Shown here: one piece after another, positions 6,565 to 9,041 of the stretch | Layout of the letters: each line of letters begins with the position of its first letter | Position numbering within the stretch: the first letter of the stretch is position 1 | DNA from: Caldilineaceae bacterium | GTDB taxonomy: Bacteria; Chloroflexota; Anaerolineae; Caldilineales; Caldilineaceae | Assembly (NCBI GenBank): GCA_024643705.1 | Contig: JAHEML010000038.1 | Span: forward strand, 2,571 to 11,611 | Direction of reading: 5' to 3' | Length of the DNA: 9,041 nucleotides | Made by a program: the position numbers and the translations under genes | Notes under the pieces: model-generated | What the model was told of the DNA's origin: nothing | Database searches by the model: none | The model's input: the letters and a program-made list of their open reading frames with translations, nothing else

Positions 6565-8433
6565 TTATCGAACCTGCCGTTTTTCGAGGACTTCGATAAT
6601 GTCCCCTTCTTGCAGGTCTGTGTTGATACCACCAAGATGCAGACCGCATTCAAAACCGGAACGGACTTCGCTCACATCGTCTGTGAACCGTTTCAGGGTG
6701 GATATGGTACTCATGGCAATCTCTTCGTTATTGCGCAGTAGACGCGCCCCTGCATTGCGTTTGATGATACCATCCAACACCATGCAACCGGCAATCAGGC
6801 CACCCCGACGTACACGGAATAGCTGGCGCACTTCGGCGTGACCGACAACCACTTGTTCGAAGATCGGTTCCAGCATACCTGTCAACGCCAGTTCGATGTC
6901 TTCGATCATCTTGTAGATGATGTTGTAATGGCGGATTTCCACTTTCGACTGCTCGGCCCGAGATTGCGCGGCTTTGTCTACGCCTACATTAAAGCCAATG
7001 ATGATGGCTTCACTTGCTTCGGCCAGCATCACGTCCGATTCGTTGATGTCACCGATGGCGGCCTGCAGAATTTTGACCCCGATCTCTTCGTTGGCAAGTT
7101 CTTCCAGGCTTTGCATAATCGGCCCAAGCGTTCCTTGCACATCGGCACGGACAATCAGGTTCAGTGTCTCGGTTTCGCCCTCTCCAATACGTGCAAAGAG
7201 ATCTTCCAGCGAAACCTGGGGACGCGTCACCGATTGGGTGACTCGATCAATATCTTCTTGGCGGTCGTCAGCAATGGTGCGAGCCGTCCGGTCGTTTTTG
7301 GCACGCTCGAAAACTTCGCCAGCTGTGGGGACTTCTTGTAGCCCGAGCACAACAACCGGGGTGCTGGGGCCAGCTTTCTTGAGCGGTTTACCCTCATAAT
7401 CGAACATGGCTTTGATCCGTCCCCATGTGGGGCCGACAACGATCGCATCGCCCTGCTTTAGTGTGCCATTTTGCACCAACAGGGTAGATGTCACGCCGCG
7501 ATACTTGTCCAGTTCAGCTTCGATCACGGTGCCGATGCAATGGCCTTTGGGGTTGGCGGTGTAGTGCTCCAATTCAGCCACAATCAAAATGTTTTCCAGC
7601 AGATCATCGACGCCGGTTCCCCGCAGGGCACTCACGGGGACAACAATTGTGTCGCCGCCCCATGCTTCGGGCTGCAGACCTACTGTAGATAGCTCTTCCA
7701 TCACCCGGTCGATGTTGGCATTGGCTCGGTCAATTTTGTTCAACGCGACAATGATCTGGACACCCGCTGCTTTGGCGTGATTGATCGCTTCGCGGGTTTG
7801 GGGCATGATCCCGTCATCGGCGGCGACAACCAGCACGACAATATCCGTCACCTGGGCACCCCGTGCACGCATGGCCGTGAAGGCTTCGTGGCCGGGTGTG
7901 TCCAGGAAAGTAATCTTGCGGCCGCCAATATCTACCTGGTAGGCCCCGGTGTGTTGGGTGATGCCGCCCGCTTCTGTGTCTACCACATTCGCTTTGCGGA
8001 TACGGTCCAGTAGGGTTGTTTTGCCGTGGTCCACATGGCCCAGAACAGCCACCACCGGTGGGCGCTCAACCATGTCTGACTTGGTTTGGTCGGCCAGGAT
8101 TTTTTGAACAAATATCCGTTCTTGGGGCCTGGTGTCGTGGTGTATTTCCTCTGCTTCTTCCGGCTCCTCTTTTTCCTCGACCGCCGGCCAAACGATAGTC
8201 ACACCCAACTCTTCGCCGATGATCGTCGCTGTGTCGTGGTCCAGTGTCTGATCGATGGGAGCCATGATGCCGTATTGCATCAATACCTTGATGAGATCGA
8301 TTGGGCTGCGCACCATCAGATCGGCCAAATCCCGTACCGTGATGTGGGAGCCAACTGTCACTTTTTTGGGTGACTTGGAACCGTTCTTGGCCTGGTCTGG
8401 TGCTGCTGCCTTTGGTTTTGTCATTGTTGCCAT
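6565..8433 (-). CDS. infB: Translation initiation factor IF-2
   Basis: A 622-residue GTPase that brings initiator fMet-tRNA to the 30S subunit and promotes 50S joining. An IF2_N-type helical domain lies at about 31-77 (ITVRDLADLM...IIGEELG), followed by an acidic linker (86-97). The GTPase motifs are GHVDHGKT (132-139), GGITQHTGA (156-164), DTPGHE (178-183), NKID (232-235) and SAL (268-270). Domain II runs from about 297, domain III includes RADVQGTLG (429-437), and the fMet-tRNA-binding C2 domain includes RVRRGGLIAGC (540-550) and FECGLHLGG (594-602). The N-terminal extension is short compared with the roughly 740-residue B. subtilis and 890-residue E. coli proteins, but the functional core is complete. 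The first ATG is used because AGAGGGGCGG lies 6 bases upstream; an ATG three codons later is possible. It is the first gene of the visible cluster. Confidence 0.98.
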   Translation of the reverse strand: MATMTKPKAAAPDQAKNGSKSPKKVTVGSHITVRDLADLMVRSPIDLIKVLMQYGIMAPIDQTLDHDTATIIGEELGVTIVWPAVEEKEEPEEAEEIHHDTRPQERIFVQKILADQTKSDMVERPPVVAVLGHVDHGKTTLLDRIRKANVVDTEAGGITQHTGAYQVDIGGRKITFLDTPGHEAFTAMRARGAQVTDIVVLVVAADDGIMPQTREAINHAKAAGVQIIVALNKIDRANANIDRVMEELSTVGLQPEAWGGDTIVVPVSALRGTGVDDLLENILIVAELEHYTANPKGHCIGTVIEAELDKYRGVTSTLLVQNGTLKQGDAIVVGPTWGRIKAMFDYEGKPLKKAGPSTPVVVLGLQEVPTAGEVFERAKNDRTARTIADDRQEDIDRVTQSVTRPQVSLEDLFARIGEGETETLNLIVRADVQGTLGPIMQSLEELANEEIGVKILQAAIGDINESDVMLAEASEAIIIGFNVGVDKAAQSRAEQSKVEIRHYNIIYKMIEDIELALTGMLEPIFEQVVVGHAEVRQLFRVRRGGLIAGCMVLDGIIKRNAGARLLRNNEEIAMSTISTLKRFTDDVSEVRSGFECGLHLGGINTDLQEGDIIEVLEKRQVR

Positions 8434-8439
8434 ATGTTT

Positions 8440-8449
8440 CCGCCCCTCT
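8440..8449 (-). promoter_or_regulatory. Strong ribosome binding site of infB
   Basis: On the minus strand AGAGGGGCGG ends 6 bases before the ATG at 8433. It is the best Shine-Dalgarno match among the gene starts in this window and fixes the infB start. The downstream genes lack comparable sites, consistent with coupled translation. Confidence 0.7.
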
Positions 8450-8658
8450 GTTCCTTGGAATGCTCTATATCAGTTACCCATGCCCGATTGGACACCGTTA
8501 GCAATGTACTTATGTTTGGGTCAGCGTCCATTCGATCACGCGTGCATAGATGCCAACAATACCTGGCAAAAACAGACGTTTGCCTCGTTCCCAATGCGGA
8601 TGCAAGGCAACATCTGAAACAGGTTTAAGACATAGGACGAACAAGATGGGGAGCCGAA

Positions 8659-8723
8659 ATTCCTGGTGTAGAATGTGGCTGGTTACTACACAGTGGGTGT
8701 AGTGTTATCCAAGCCCCAGGAAT
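8659..8723 (-). other. Extended nested stem-loop in the infB leader
   Basis: The outer stem is 8 bp: ATTCCTGG (8659-8666) with CCAGGAAT (8716-8723). After a 10-base one-sided bulge, GGCT (8677-8680) pairs with AGCC (8712-8715) and GG (8681-8682) with CC (8709-8710), skipping one A. The inner stem is 7 bp, ACTACAC (8685-8691) with GTGTAGT (8697-8703), closed by a 5-base loop. No T run follows on either strand, so it is not a standard terminator. It begins about 225 bases upstream of the infB start and would lie in the 5' leader if transcription begins beyond it. It matches no riboswitch that I can name. Confidence 0.5.
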
Positions 8724-8922
8724 GTTGGAGAAGAGAGGGGGCACAAATTGTGAATAGGTAATACCCTATCGAGTAGAACAACGGTATCATATCTACACAA
8801 CCATCGCCATACTCCCCATCTTTGCCTCTCCGTGGACTACATCTCTGTCCCACGCAGACCGTACACCGCGCCTATGCGTCGACATCGGTCTGTTTGCACT
8901 TGTTGAAATTCATCATTTGTCG

Positions 8923-9025
8923 TGATCCATCATAAATGTATACACAAACCTCTTTCAGTATACCCGATCATAGATAGAACAGCGAAAAAGCATGTCGATA
9001 TGATGTGTGTCGATATGATGGATCA
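8923..9025. repeat. Inverted/direct repeat cluster near the right edge
   Basis: TGATCCATCATA (8923-8934) and TATGATGGATCA (9014-9025) form a perfect 12-bp inverted pair about 80 bases apart. The right copy overlaps a direct repeat in which TGTCGATATGATG occurs at 8993-9005 and again at 9008-9020 (period 15). Between the inverted arms, GTATAC occurs twice, at 8938-8943 and 8958-8963, exactly 20 bases apart. The arrangement resembles a regulatory region with several protein-binding sites, or the ends of a small element. The next gene to the right is not in view. Confidence 0.55.
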
Positions 9026-9041
9026 TGCCCCGTCAAGCTGG

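Larger units (their letters stand above)
8434..9041. other. 608-base region upstream of infB without a recognisable gene
   Basis: No frame on either strand gives a family-like protein; the open frames on the plus strand near infB are short and their sequences resemble nothing I know. No tRNA-like cloverleaf or GGTTCRA T-loop signature is visible. The region should carry the infB promoter and leader. It contains the infB ribosome binding site, a nested stem-loop at 8659-8723 and a repeat cluster at 8923-9025. Possible -10-like elements on the minus strand (TATGAT at 8786-8791; TATGCA at 8543-8548) lack a well-spaced -35 partner. Confidence 0.6.

Noticed and set aside
6838..7399. Plus-strand open frames opposite infB
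   Set aside because: They are shadows of the strongly conserved IF2 gene with Ser/Arg-rich or otherwise unfamiliar translations.
8543..8569. Possible infB promoter: TTGCCA (8564-8569) and TATGCA (8543-8548) on the minus strand
   Set aside because: The 15-base spacer is short and both boxes have mismatches, so it is no better than chance in a region of this size.
8255..8628. Plus-strand open frames spanning the infB start and its upstream region
   Set aside because: They largely overlap infB in antisense, have no good ribosome binding site and resemble no known family.
8786..8791. TATGAT -10-like box on the minus strand
   Set aside because: There is no -35-like hexamer 16-18 bases upstream and no extended -10 TG.

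Overview
All recognisable genes in this window lie on the minus strand, so the order of expression runs from high to low coordinates. The right-hand two thirds (about 2964-8433) is a classic bacterial housekeeping cluster: infB, rbfA, nrnA, truB, ribF. These encode initiation factor IF2, the 30S maturation factor RbfA, a DHH-family nanoRNase/pAp phosphatase, tRNA pseudouridine-55 synthase and the bifunctional riboflavin kinase/FAD synthetase. rbfA and nrnA overlap by ATGA and nrnA and truB by 8 bases, which implies translational coupling. The cluster joins translation initiation, ribosome maturation, RNA turnover, tRNA modification and flavin cofactor synthesis. No nusA or ylxR, which often precede infB, lies within the 608 bases visible upstream.

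The left third holds a gene pair that does not belong to that cluster. The first gene encodes a large predicted lipoprotein: an SH3-like segment, a one-heme CxxCH cytochrome segment, a Pro/Ala/Thr-rich linker and a C-terminal beta-propeller of the PQQ sugar (glucose/sorbosone) dehydrogenase type. Three bases after its stop comes the start of a GT1-type glycosyltransferase, which runs off the window at base 1.

Between ribF and the lipoprotein gene sits a compact palindromic element (2838-2949). It has perfect 11-bp terminal inverted repeats and 9-base CGAATT-containing subrepeats in both arms, and it looks like a MITE-like or REP-like dispersed repeat. A second hairpin (2785-2810) lies next to the lipoprotein start.

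The 8434-9041 region has no convincing gene. It holds a strong ribosome binding site for infB, an extended stem-loop (8659-8723), and near the right edge a cluster of inverted and direct repeats (8923-9025).

The organism is a bacterium of moderately high GC. The gene order, the short IF2 and the lipoprotein and cytochrome-propeller style would suit a Chloroflexota (Caldilineae/Anaerolineae-like) genome, but this is an impression from protein style and not a demonstrated assignment. I see no CRISPR array, tRNA, rRNA or transposase gene. The least explained items are the palindromic element, the infB leader structure, the insertion in motif I of TruB and the cytochrome-propeller/glycosyltransferase pair.
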